A DNA stretch of 64,000 nucleotides from Erpobdella octoculata (Eukaryota; Annelida; Clitellata; Hirudinida; Erpobdellidae), in the NCBI GenBank assembly GCA_963978895.1, contig OZ022241.1, forward strand, positions 42,123,344-42,187,343. The letters run 5' to 3'. This document shows positions 24,882 to 37,900 of this stretch, one piece after another. The position numbers and the translations under genes were made by a program. Position 1 is the first letter of the stretch, and every line of letters begins with the position of its first letter. The notes beneath the pieces were generated by a model. That model did not search any database and was not told the origin of the DNA. It saw only the letters and a list, made by a program, of their open reading frames with translations.

Positions 24882-27800
24882 TCAGAAGAAGTTAACTGGC
24901 CTTTTTGTGTAAGACTTGATAAGAAGAACTTCATTGGTTAGTTCTGACAGCTTGAAAGCAGCTTGGGCTATTTGCAGCTGAAGGTGAAGGTTTTGATTAA
25001 GCTCTCTGCTACTAATCAAAGTTGAATTTAACTCCAGAACTGCAATTCTGGTATTAATGATGTTTAATTTGTTCTGAAGTTCTTTGGATGTTTTGACATT
25101 TTCTTTTATTAAATTGTCTTGTTTTTTATGCTGTAAATAAATAAATATTAGTTGAATACATAATTCATAGTATGCTATAATATGCATAGGTACATGTATA
25201 TTTTTTTATAGTTCATATCACAGCCAGGTGTTCTAAAACTGAAATAGCTGTTTCTAGGAAATGCCAAAGTATTTCCTATTGCAAATTATAATTAATTTGA
25301 TCTTGTTCCTTTCTATCACCCGAAGCTTGTTTGCTTGTAAGAAAGGTTTGTAATCGATTTTTCGATCACTTTCCATTGATCTTTTGATTTCAAATTATGC
25401 ACATAAACGTACTTTTGAATACAATACACGAATCCAAGGGTGTCATTTGAGACAGGCCAAATAAATATAGATAAAACTTTAAAAAATTCATGGAATGAAG
25501 AAAATACACAATTCTAGGGACGTCAATCTAGGGAATCCCCAAAGATTTTCAAAAAAAATTTTTGGGCTCCCCCAAGATTTATGGAAGTTTAAAAAAATTG
25601 AAGGGGTCGGGAGAACCGTCGACCCCAATGATTTCTCAAAAAAATAAATATGGTGGAAGTTTTAAAATGTTTTTGGAAGTATTACCTTACCTACGACTAC
25701 CCCGAGTAATCTTAAGAGTGTGTTTTATAAAGAAAAAATTATTTTTATAAATTTTACTTGTTCCCTTTTCTTTTTTCTAGGCTTAGGACTAGCTCATTTC
25801 AAATGAGGTAGGGTTAGTATACTGCATAACCACATCGCTGCTAAATAATATTGATATATAAGTGTCTCACAGTTAGTACCTTTACAAAAGGATTATTATT
25901 AATAATAATAACTCATGCATTTAACACTTGCATTTATTTTATTTGGAAGATAATTAATCAGTTTCTCAATCATATAATCAGTACTTAATAGTGCATAGTT
26001 TTTGCTAATCAGCCATACAAACTAGAATCCTGCAAATGGTCCGGGTCGGGCTTTTATATAAAGATGATCAAAACGGGCCGGTCAGCACGAACCGGGTCGG
26101 ACCGAAGATACTGTGCCAAGCCTATGGATTTCATATCTGTACAAACAGATGGTACCTGAAATTTTGCGCATACAAAACGAGTCGGGTCGACCGGGCCGAG
26201 TTGTTGACGGGCCGGCCACGTAAAATCAGCCCCTGCAAGGCTCTAATATACACACATTTGCATACCTATTAACATGTTAAGATAAGTATATAAATTTTAA
26301 ACTTACCAAACCTTGGATGAATTTTTTAAGATCTGCTTGATTGTTTACAACAAAGTTTGAGTTTTCTTCTGTAATATAAACCAGTATACAGCAACAATCA
26401 TATGTTTGTTAAAAAAATAGATTAATAATTTCTAGACTTTAAATTTATGTGTGAAACAGGTAAGTATACGTATGCTACCATCAACTATTCTTCTACAGTT
26501 GAATTGGTATTCGGGGTCTTTAGAACCGCCACTCACCGTCATCTGCTCAACTTCGAAACTGAAGTAATCTTTCTTTTAAAAATAATTATTTTTAATGAAA
26601 AATACTAAACTTATTTGAAAAAAAATATTTGTTAAAACAAACGCTTATTCTCTCTCGTTGAGTGTGAATAAGTTGAGATTCGATCTTCTTGAGTTTACCA
26701 TTAATCAAATTTTCGTGATTCTTTAAAAGTTCGCTATTTTTATGTTGCTTTTTTTCTAGTTCTAAAAGCTTTTCTTTTATTGATTTGACGTCGTCTGACA
26801 ATCTCTGCGAAAACATTGACGGTGTCATTTCTGAAAAATTAACAGCATAGCGCGGAATTTCATTATTTAATTCTGAAAACGACAATTTAGAATGAATGTT
26901 TGTTTTTGCTGAGTTGAGCCTTTGATCTTCTTCGTACAAAATTTCATTCAGTTGTCGTTGGTTACTTCCTAAAAAATTTAAAAATTGAGATTGATTCAAT
27001 TAATTAATTAATTAATTAAGAAAATACACCCTGAAGTTTGAAATATAGAGCAGCAAACGATCATCTCCATTTGGCGCTAAATCCACAATCCAACATATTT
27101 TTATCTATAGTTTGCGTTGAAGTTATAGACAAGTAATTAACATTTATTTACGACATACTTGTGCTGTTTTTGGCAGGCTTCAAGATTGCAAAAATGGTTG
27201 ACAATGATTTTTCTTTTAACTTGCTATCTTCATTCAATTTTTTGATAATTCCCGAAAAGGAACTTAAAGATAATTGGACTTTCTCGAGGTTATTCTGGAA
27301 ATTCTGCATACGCTCATTTGCTTCAATCAAAGAATCTTTCTAAATAGAATACAACCTCAAATTTTGAAAATATGATTAAACGCATCATAAAAATGTTCAA
27401 TTAAACAAACCTGGTTATTTTTCAGTTCAAAAATGTCTGATTCCACGTTGAGCATAGATTTTTTCAAATTTCCTAGTCCCCAATTCAAATCTTCAGCTGC
27501 AACTTTCAATCCTTTTAAAACTTCGTCAGAATCCATAATTTTCCACTGCAACATAGTTACTTGGCTTTTTAAATGTGAAAAATCTTCTTCAAGCATTTGA
27601 TGTTTTTCTTGAACGACGTTTATCACCGATCTATAATTTCGACAAACACATTTCGAAACGTAGGTTTATTTATATGTCAAATAATACTCATATAAATACC
27701 ACAATAATATACTTACCTGGATGAAATCACCCCAACTTTAGTTGTTAATACGCTGTTATTAGCATCTTCATTATTTAAAAGTTTAACGTTTGAATTCGAA

Positions 27801-27904
27801 TTACTATGCTGCACTTTCTTATTGCTTTCTAACTCGCTGGTTGAGAAATGGCCATCAACGCCAAGAGATAAAATTAATACGACATGGAATGACAGAAAAA
27901 TCAT
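24882..27904 (-). CDS. Predicted secreted coiled-coil protein, family unknown
   Basis: About 439 aa. Exons in coding order: 27717-27904, 27411-27630, 27159-27339, 26643-26968, 26479-26572, 26307-26368, 24882-25130. Every junction keeps phase with GT-AG sites. It begins with a hydrophobic signal-like segment (MIFLSFHVVLILSLGVDG) and a low-complexity Ser/Asn stretch. It then runs through heptad-like Leu/Lys/Glu-rich helices (HLKSQVTMLQWKIMDSDEVL; LQNKLNIINTRIAVLELNST), predicting a long coiled coil. There is no transmembrane segment, and only a few Cys, one in FNCRRIV. The N-terminal layout recalls the stalk of fibrinogen-related or C1q-like secreted proteins, but no globular C-terminal domain is visible and the frame ends at RPVNFF. 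Function unknown. Confidence 0.75.
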
Positions 27905-29456
27905 TTTTTATAATTTTCAGAATTACAGGCTACCTATGAAAAAGACGCCTCTAACCGCAAAAACAAAACGTCGGCTACAATAGAAACGGATCTCATCTTC
28001 TTCTTATTGACACACTTTTGTTGCTTATAGTACTAGATGGCAGACGAACGCATCTAATCAATACAATCGATTTTCAGCCATTGTGTCTGACTATAAAATC
28101 AAGCATCTCTCTACATTGCTGCCCATCACAGATTCTTTTACAGGCACAAAAAAACAAAACCATCAGTAATTAATTAAATTTGAAAAAAACTTTTCATTTA
28201 TTAAATCACCGATTGAAAATGTACTGAAATAACATATGTTAAATTTATTTAGTTATTTAAATGTGCAATTAAACAAAAATATGTATATATTAAATTGTTT
28301 TAGTTATATAGATGTGCTATTCAATAAAAATAGGTATATTACAAATTGATTGTTATATTGATGTGCTATCAAATAAAATTTTAAATGATGTACATACTGA
28401 TATATCTGGTAATTTTGGTATCCTATCAAAAGAGCGAAAACTTAAGGGCGAAAACAAAAGGGCGAACACAAAAGAGCGAAACTAAAAAGGGCGAATGCTA
28501 AAAAGAGCGCACACTAATAAGAGCGAAAATGAAAAGGGCGAAACTAAAAAGAGCGCACAATAAAAAAGGCGAACATCAAAAAAGCGAAAACATAAAATGT
28601 TAAAATTAAAAATTTAGCCCACGCTAGGACACAAACAAACTTTCTTTCTTCTGCTATATTACATTCTCTCTATCTCCATATCTCTCTTTCCTTTCTTCCA
28701 TTTGTGTTTTTCTTATCTCCTTTTCCCTAGATGATGATGCAATTGTGGCGGGGTGTTCTAAATGTTTAGTAGATATTATATCAGTTAATCGTTTTTTAAC
28801 CCCCCCTCTCTCTCTTTTTTTTCTCTCTCTTTTTTTCTTTCATAGCTTCCTATGAAAAATCCATGGACTCCTAAATAAAAGCTATTATTTAGGAGTCCAT
28901 GGAAAAATCCCTCAGGCGAATGTTGCGAACACATTAATAAAACATTAATGCCAGATGCCATGGTCACGGTCGGAAACTTCCTACCTAATTACTGTTGAAA
29001 CTTGAATTTCTAGATATGTATTTTTGGTACCAAGCTGGTTATAGAAAAATTTGCTTACGTAAAAAACTATATAGTTTTACAGCTTCTGTGCAAAAAGTGA
29101 TAAGCAAATTATACCCAGCAGTGTAGAGCTATAAACAAAAAAAATATAATATTATAAACTACATTGTCAAATTAAACTTTAGTTAAAATATTTCTACATT
29201 TTAACTGGGAACAATTTGATTGCGGACATTTTATATAGCGTTAAAAAGTTGAAAAAATATACGCAATTAAAATATACGTTTTATCATGAATTTTTTGATC
29301 ATGGAACCAAAAGAAAGACAGAGAAAACTTTATTTGTTTACGTGCGTGCGTGAATAAGAGAGAGAGAAAGTAGAAAGAAGGAGAGAGAGAGAGAAAGAGA
29401 GAGAAAGAAAGAGTAAGAATGTGATATGGCAAAAGAGAGACTTAATTTGTGCAAGC

Positions 29457-29473
29457 GTGTGTGTGTGTGTGTG

Positions 29474-29553
<80 letters not shown>
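29457..29553. repeat. (GT)n microsatellite inside the foldback element
   Basis: Nearly pure GT dinucleotide run with one GCAT interruption, preceded by a GA-rich tract at 29357-29415. Confidence 0.95.
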
Positions 29554-29554
<1 letters not shown>

Positions 29555-29608
29555 TAGATAGAGAAACCCGGCAATGGCGAATATCTCAAATGGTTAAATT
29601 TTAAATTA

Positions 29609-29830
29609 CTAGCAAAGTTGCACGGAGTTTTTAGAGATTTTTCCATCATTTTTTTTCCATCGCCTTTTCTTTCCCTCCGTTTCCTTTTTTTCCCGCTTGC
29701 TCTCCCGGTCTCGCTCACACGTCCGCCTCTACTCGCTCTCCCGTTTCCGCTTATTCTCTCACTCGCTTGCCCCATCTCGCTGGCTCTTCCGCTCCCGGTT
29801 GTTTTCCACTCCCGCTTCTTTTTTATTTTT
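29609..29830 (-). mobile_element. Helitron fragment nested in the foldback element
   Basis: Minus-strand 3' end with CTAG at 29609-29612. A decayed version of the hairpin region and a CCCGTTTCC/CTCCCG-rich body resemble the other copies. The hairpin is degraded (AGTTGCACGGAG), so this is an older copy. Confidence 0.55.
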
Positions 29831-30513
29831 TGGTCATTTTTATTCATAGATAACATTTCATATAATTAATAAAAACTTATTTTCGCCTTTTTGACGTTCG
29901 CTTTTTTATTGTGCGCTCTTTTTAGTTTCGCCCTTTTCATTTTCGCTCTTATTATCGTGCGCTCTTTTTAGCATTCGACCTTTTTAGTTTCGCCCTTTTG
30001 TTTTCGCCCTTTTGTTTTCGCTCTTATGATTTCGCCCTTTTGATAGTAAACCGGTAATTTTCAAGCAAATTTGTAAAAAGTAAAGAAGTAAAAACAAAAA
30101 AGAATTTCAATAATCCATCTCACACTAATATTATTGAGCATTATTTTATCATTTACTTATTATTGAAATATAATTATATGCATAAATATAATATTATATC
30201 TGAAGTGAAGAGATAAAAGTTTCAATATTTAATTCAAACGAGACGAACAACAATATCAGGGACAAAAATAAGTAAAGACAAAAAAGTATTGTTGACTTTG
30301 AAGCAACATTGAAACAGCCGAATTCTAGCAAGCTAAGCAATCTCAACAATACTACTTAAAGATCTCTGAATGACTGATGATAACAATGCAAATATATTGC
30401 AGATCTTTGAACGACTAAAAATCTCTCAAGTTGAACCTTTCTGACCAATGAAATGCCGTGAAACATCAAAAACTAGTACAGCAGCCAATTAAACGATACG
30501 ATACAAAACAACT

Positions 30514-33040
30514 TCATGTAGGACAACAAGGATTGTCTATAACAAAAAGAACGTCAATTGAAAAAGTTTCTGCAATTTCTGCTAGGAATGATTGATCATG
30601 TTGTGGATGAAGATTCATTGAAGTCACATGATCCCGAGTCAATCTTCTGTCATCGGAACATGAAACCTCCAACAGTATGTCAAATATTTTGTTGTTTTGC
30701 TCTCTGAAGAAGCTGAATAGTTTTTTTTACTTGATTAATTATTAATAATAAAATTAAAGAAATCCATAAATTTATATACATATTTATATAATTCAACAAA
30801 ATACAAACTTTATAAACACAATAGATTAATTCCATTTTACTAAATCATACAATTTATACTTACTCCATTAGCATCTCATCTTCATCTTCTTCTTCTTCAT
30901 CTTCACATGCAAAAGCTTTATTCAGCCTGAAATTTGTTTCCATATGTACAATTTATAAGATCACACTACTTTTCAAAGATATTCAAACCAATTTGATTGT
31001 AGGATAATTCCTTGTTTATTATCTACAATCTATAAACATTAAATTGAAATAAATAATATAATAAACTCACCCACACTTGGTAAGATTATTATATTTATCT
31101 CTGTCTACATCATTGACCTTCAAGATGTCCTTGAGAGAAGGATTACTCGATAGTATGTTTCTGTTGTCGACATAAACGTCGTACAAATGAGGTTTCGTTT
31201 CAAATATTTTTTCCGTCGTACCTGCATCAATTAATTCATTTATTGCATTATTACAAATAATTTCTCCATCATACCTGTATCAATGAATTCAGTTTATTGC
31301 ATTACTACAACTATTTTCTTCATTATACCTGGATCAATGTACAACTTTGAATGTTCATCATATCAAATGTAGTCTAGATGTTAAATTTAACGTGATAAAA
31401 TTTCTAAAATAACAAACATGCGATGTACGATGTTTCGGATTGAATGTCATCGATGTCGGCGACGTTGATGTAGAAATACGGTTCGCTGGATGGACATGTC
31501 TGAAGACATCTGTGTCGAGAATGTTTTGACAGCTGACTTGTGCAAAATACTGCCATAAAATTAATTTAATTATAAGAATGTATATTCATATATGCAGATA
31601 AGCCATACAATTAATTTAATTATAAGAATGTATATTCATATATGCAGATAATCCATATAATTAATTTAATTAAAATAATAAATAGTTATATATGCAGATA
31701 AGGAATAAAATTAACTTAATTATAAGAATGAATATCAATATATGCAGCTTGGTCATAAAGTATTATTTATTGTTAATAATAAATAACACCAAGTGCACAA
31801 TTGTGCACTCAATAACCTCTGTAACAAACAACTCCTATCGGTGGTGGTGAATAAAACAAAATTCTTTTCCCAAGCAGAGACATCTTCCAAAGAACAAAAA
31901 TTTGTGGACCAAAAAATTTAAAGAAGTGTGAGAAATTATGAATTGGATGGTTAATCTGAAAAAAAAAACAAACATACAAATAAATCTTAGCAGAATAGAT
32001 CAAATGTGAAAATGATTAGTTAAAAGAGAGCACAATTTAAGATAATTAACCTTAAAATCCAATAATCTCTCAGAATATGGAGAATCACCACCAGATGTAT
32101 CATTTATATCAAGTAATGCTTTATTTTTATTCCAAAATTCTATCAGTCCATCATAGTTTTTTGGAAATTTCAACTGAAAACTACAAAAACAATTTTTTTC
32201 TATTGTTTAATTGCTTTTAAATAAAAATAAATATTAACCTAAATTATCAATCTGACCTAACTTCCTGCTGCAGAAAAGTCATGTATTGATGGAGACATGT
32301 ATGGGTGGTCGTCAAAACTCCAACGGATTTCATCCTTGTTTTTCTTTCCATCTCACTTTCTACTTCACTTCTCTCGAAGCACGACAAACCAAATAAATTT
32401 CCTTTCTTGAAGTAACTGCATCACAAAATTAAAAAAAATAAAACCGAGAGGTATTTAATACTAACAGTGAATCACTATTTTTGATCCTACATATCTTTAG
32501 TAAAAAGTGATTATCAGAAATTTAAATAAATAAGAAAGATAAAATCAAAATAAACAAGCTCACACAAAATCTGTGATCATGTTGTGTGACCCACTGGTCA
32601 GTGCCTTGAATTCAACACCTTCCATGTCCACATCATCTGGAATGGCCCATTCCAGAACGTTACCTACAAATGACAATAATTAATAATACTATTACAATAA
32701 ATAAAATAAAATAATTAAAAGCTTAATAATAATAAATTAATAAGTTATTCACACAATCACCTGCTTTGGCATCAAAGGCGACGACAAAGACAGCCACAAT
32801 TTTCTCTGTATTTTTACAAGCCACATATTTATTGAAAAAATTTGCATCGCCTACTACAGCTGGTTCTACGTTTTCCAGATGTTCGAGTTTATCCTCAAAA
32901 TCGTGTCCTTCTCTTTCTTTATTGTAATATTTCTTTTTATCTCCTCCTCTGAATCTCGATCTCAAATAGTTGTTGGAAGAACCTGTGATGATATCTTCTG
33001 TTAAAAGACCAAGTGTTTCTTCGTCTTCTTCTCTTCTCAT
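30514..33040 (-). CDS. DENND11: DENN domain-containing protein 11 (LCHN)
   Basis: About 450 aa, close to the vertebrate length. Exons in coding order: 32761-33040, 32564-32663, 32257-32415, 32051-32180, 31817-31955, 31418-31549, 31071-31221, 30864-30926, 30514-30712. Family blocks are continuous: [74 protein letters not shown], and a C-terminal tail [17 protein letters not shown] proteins act as exchange factors for Rab GTPases; DENND11 is one of the least studied and its Rab partner is not established. The start ATG fits the family N-terminus ([16 protein letters not shown]). An acidic run ([10 protein letters not shown]) in the eighth exon may be lineage-specific. Confidence 0.93.
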
Positions 33041-34944
33041 TTCTTATTTTTTACTTTTTCTATTGTTCTTATAATTTAGCCGTAGGTAGAAGAAGACAAT
33101 TTATCGTCAGTCTCTCTCAAAACATAACATAACAATAAACATGAAAGACAGCCAACAACATCCTTAAAATAGCCTTTCGTTGTTTTTATTTCATTTCTCT
33201 TTTTTATGAATAAACGCCAGCTAAAAACACATGCATCAAAAGCTACAGTAAAATTTTTAATATATTATTTTATTTATTTATTCAACCAATGTAAATTTGT
33301 TAAGCAGTAAAAATCTTAAATACACAAGCCACAAGCTACATCAATATTCGAAAGTTCTACGTTTACGATGTTAACCAACAAACTTGACCATGAGAATATA
33401 TCTCATCGGTTATATTATACCTACTGATCTTTAGATTCTTGTTTCTTCCATCTTCATATATGCTCGTAAAGGGTTTTTCTTTTCTGGTTTGTTTTTTAAC
33501 ACTCAATTATATTCTACTATAATATCTTATTTTTATTTCTAGATGATCATACATTCCAACTTTTACTTATTTTTACTATATTCTCCAGAAGATGTTAACT
33601 TGAATCTACTTTACAAAGGTTCAACTTTATTGCTTACCTACCTTTTACTTCATTATTTTTTAGAAGTCCTATTTTTGGTAAGGTAAACTGCCGTACTAAT
33701 AACTTTCGAAAGTACAGAATAGCTTTAAATAATGCTTATTGGTGTTGAAAATCATTAATTCCACCCAAGTCCACTCAGAGAAAACTTGGGCTACTGGAAA
33801 ATAATTAACCCGGACCCATTAAAAATCCTCTAAAAACTTTTCTTCTTCAAATTCTCAACTATCTCAACTTGTTGCTCTTAAAATAGCTGATGACTGGCGG
33901 GGGGGAGAGAGGGGAGGGGGTAGTCGTAAGTACTTTTCCGCCACCACCACCACAACCACCACTACCACCACCACCACCACCACAACCACCACCACCACCC
34001 CACCCCCATCACCACCACCACCACAACCACAGCCATCACCACCACCACACGCCGCCACTACCACAACCACCACCATCATAAGTTGTAGTATACAACTTTT
34101 TTTTTGCAACAGTAGAAGGAAAAGCTCAGTAAGTTTGTAATGTAAAGACACGACGAACCTGAATAAACAATGTTGACAACAGGTAAAAGATATGTTTTGG
34201 CTCTTTCTGTTTGCTATATAATGCTGCACTTAATTAACGGGTTTAAATACTTTCATATCATGAACGTTTTGTTCTAATAAAAGAATCTGACAAAATAAAA
34301 TCAAATAAAAACACGTTGAGAAAATGCAACCATACGAGATTAGAGAAAAAGTTTTGCGTTTTATTTGTTTTCTTGTTTTTTTTAATTTTTTTTGGAATAA
34401 GAAATACATAAAAAATTACAATATTTTGAACGGTTAGGTTAGAGTTTTCTTATTCTTTTGAATTTTTGAAGTTTTTGGATAAAAACAATTATATTGCTAG
34501 TTTTATCTACTTCGTAATTTGAAAAATTGAGCTTCAACCATATAGGTATATCTATGGCTACAACTTTTTTTACGAAAGCAAATCAGGAACATGAAAGCTT
34601 CGAGAGTTAAGATTAGAGGAAATTGTGTTTATAAAAAATCCAGAAACGTGCTATTTCCTTGCAGATGACAAGAAGGCTGTATTTTTTTTCGTTGACAGAT
34701 GGCAGTGAACGCCTAGCAACTGATAAACAAAGCGCAGGAAGCATTGATCCGAGGTACTTTAGCTATTTGTAGAAAATTGTTGGCAATGCAGGATTTTAGT
34801 AACATTGAAAAGAGCTTGTGGAGTAGGTTTTAAAATTAAATAAATAGCTCAATATAAAATGTTTTCCAGTTGTTAAGAGTACTAAGTAATCTGTCTGCGT
34901 AGGTAAACATAAAAACAGTGTAACTGTCAACTGTAACAATACAA
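33041..34944. other. Intergenic between divergent DENND11 and KIF28
   Basis: Contains the promoters of both divergent genes; no element could be placed with confidence. 33932-34080 is a (CCA)n tract next to a short purine-rich GGGGGAGAG run. Open frames over it are repeat translations, not genes. No RNA gene seen. Confidence 0.6.
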
Positions 34945-37900
34945 ATGGCGGACGAGTCGTAAGTGACTTTTGTTTTTTTTTTCTAAATTGTATTAATTTT
35001 TTATATTTAGTATATAATAATTGTACATTTTAATAATTTTTCAAAATTTATTTTACCCTCTGATAGTTCAGTTTCATTTTAAAATAATGTCCGATAAGTC
35101 TAGCAGACCAAATCAACTGAAGCTAATAAAACCATAAGCCATATAATTATCTGAATTTCATTACGTTTTTAACTTATATGAATAATAATATTATTTTTAA
35201 GTTTATACATTGACTTAAAAAATTATACCTAATAAAATCAGGGTTAAAGTTGCAGTCAGAGTTAGACCGTTCAATCAAAGGTAATTTTATGTGCTTCTGT
35301 TTTCTTGTGTAATATTGTATATAATAATTGTATATTATTATATATAATATTACACGAATTACAATATTATACGATATTATATAAAAGGCTATTTTATATA
35401 TTTAAGAGAAAAAGACAAAAATGCCAAGTTGATAATCGAAATGAAAGGAAAAATGACCTTTATTCAGAATCCTGATGCTCCAAGTAAATACCGATAGACT
35501 GCAGCAATAATTAACTTTATATAATGTAACAAATGAATAAAAACACGATTGAATTTTAATTTAAAGCTAACTATTTAATAATTTATTTAACCAAATAATG
35601 AATACTGATGCCGGTTTACATTTTTTTACTGTTTAGAAGAAGAGCCTAAAAAGGTAATTAACTTAAGAATTTATATTCAAATGTGACAGCGGTCTACTAA
35701 TTTTATGTTTTTGAAAACTTTTCAGTTTACTTTTGACTTTTCTTATTGGTTAGTTTTTATGTAATTTTTTATTAAAAAATAAATGTTCAAAGAATTTTTA
35801 ACTTCCAAACCATAGTGCATTAATAGATATTGCATATTAAATATAATTTGAAAATATACCAAAACTTGGAAGAATTGAATACCTGAAATGACAACAGCAA
35901 GTTGATGAGTAAATAATTAATAAAAGTGAATAAAAGTTTTATTTTTATAGGTCACATGACGGTTATGTAAGCGAATCAAACGGCTTGTTGGCGGCAGAAA
36001 ATGATTCTAGATACGCATCGCAACAGACCGTTTTTGACGATTTGGGTCGTGGCGTTCTGAATAATGCTCTTCAAGGCATGTTTTTAAAAATTTAAATTAA
36101 ATTATTGAATCAATAAATGAACGAGAAAGTGGATGCAATATTCTGGGAGTACCTAGTTTAAAATTAAGAAATTGTTGTAAGTTTATTGGCAAGACAGATC
36201 TATAGTCCTGCCTTGCGTTAATTCTTATTCACTTGAAATTGCTCAAATGTCAGTTTAGTAATCTCATTTTAACGGCTGATGAAATAAGTTCCAGTTTTAG
36301 CTGGGTTGTTGTAAAAAATAGTTTATTGGTTGAGAACGATTCTGACACTTGTAAATCGTATCATAGTACTGTAACTACTTAATGCTATGTAACAATAAAT
36401 ATAGTAAATAGATAATTGCATTTATTCTGTTTAAGATTGCCTTATTATTATTTGCTGGTTTTCAAGGTTATAATTGTTCGCTATTTGCATATGGTCAAAC
36501 GGGATCTGGTAAATCTTACTCCTTGATTGGCTATGGACCAAACAGGTAACTGGGAATTTGTATGTTTAAACTGTTCCTTTTAAAAATGATTTTGGTTATA
36601 TGTTAGCAAGATTGTAATAGTTTTTTTCTATATATAATATGACAGAGGTATTGTTCCGATAACTTGTGACGAACTTTTCAAAACTATAAATTCAAATGAT
36701 AGCACAGACAAGGCAAGTTGTTGTTAGTTTCTATTATATTTGCAACGATAACAATATTAAATGTTAATACATTTTACGGGTAGAGATTTGAAGTGACTTT
36801 TTCAATGCTGGAAATATACAACGAACAAGTCAGAGATCTGCTTTCTAAAGAAAACCCTAAAGGAGGTTTACAAGTTCGTCAAACACCAGACCTAGGATCT
36901 TTTTATGTGCAGGGATTAAAACACGTTCCTGTTGGTAGTTACCAAGAAATTGACAGACGAATGCAGCAAGGTTAATTAAATAAAAGTTGAATAGATTTTT
37001 TTTCCTGAAATACAGTAAAACTTAGGAAAGCTTTGAATTTGTGGAGAAATTATAGTTTAACTGTTATTATGCTGGTATTTTAATGAAATTTTGTTTTATT
37101 ATATGATTTACAGGAACTGCAAGTCGAACTGTAGCTTCGACTAACATGAATGCTACAAGCAGCAGAGCTCACACCCTCGTCACCTTGACCTTTGACCAAT
37201 ACATAAAATCTAGCAACACTGAAAATAAAATAAGCAGCATAATGAACCTGGTCGATCTTGCAGGTTTGAATCTATTTGAATCTATATATATATATATAAA
37301 TGACTGTTTGTCTGTCTCTTATGGAAATCCAAGCCGCTGGACCAAATTTTAACGAGGTATAGCTCAAAGAATAGATGGTCATAGGGTATTTTTTTGAATT
37401 AAAAAAAGTCTTTATGGCCAAAACAACTTTCCAGGTCAAAGTGCGTATGTACAACCATCAAGGGTTATTGTGTACTCAAATTTAGTTTGCATAACAACGT
37501 TTGAAAGTTTCAAACAACTTTTAGCAAATTTAATTTACGTTTTATGGTTTAAAAGTAGTTAGAAAAGAGTGGAAAAAATGAGTGTGAGAGGCAACGGGAA
37601 AGCTAGTAGGAACAGAAGAGCAAACGGGAACGGTAGATCTAGCGAGAACGGAAAAACGAGTAGGAACGGGGGAGCGAGCGGGAACAAGAAAGCGACCGTG
37701 AACGGCAAAGCGAGCGGGAACAAGAAAGCGGCCGTGAACGGCAAAGCGAGCGGGAACGGGAGAGCAATCTGGAAAGGATACGGGAGGGAGAGAGAAAAAC
37801 GATAGAAAAACCTCTGAAATCCCCGGGCAACGCTGGGTAACCCCGCTAAAAAGAATATAAATTAGAAATCTGTTTGAATTGCTTTGACGATTTCATCTCA

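Larger units (their letters stand above)
28417..30052. mobile_element. Foldback-type DNA transposon, long inverted repeats, 9-bp target duplication
   Basis: The left arm (28417 to about 28600) and right arm (about 29880-30052) are inverted copies built from short modules such as GGGCGAAAACAAAA and AGAGCGCACAATAAAA. The ends are GGTATCCTATCAAAAG and, inverted, GGTTTACTATCA. The 9-bp duplication GGTAATTTT is at 28408-28416 and 30053-30061. A 9-bp duplication with modular long inverted repeats is typical of foldback/Mutator-like elements. No transposase lies between the arms, so it is non-autonomous. The interior holds a Helitron remnant and a GT microsatellite. The flanks, 27905-28407 and 30062-30513, show no genes. 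Confidence 0.85.

Noticed and set aside
33864..34229. Poly-Val / Pro-His open frames
   Set aside because: They arise from a (CCA)n tract and have no start or splice context.
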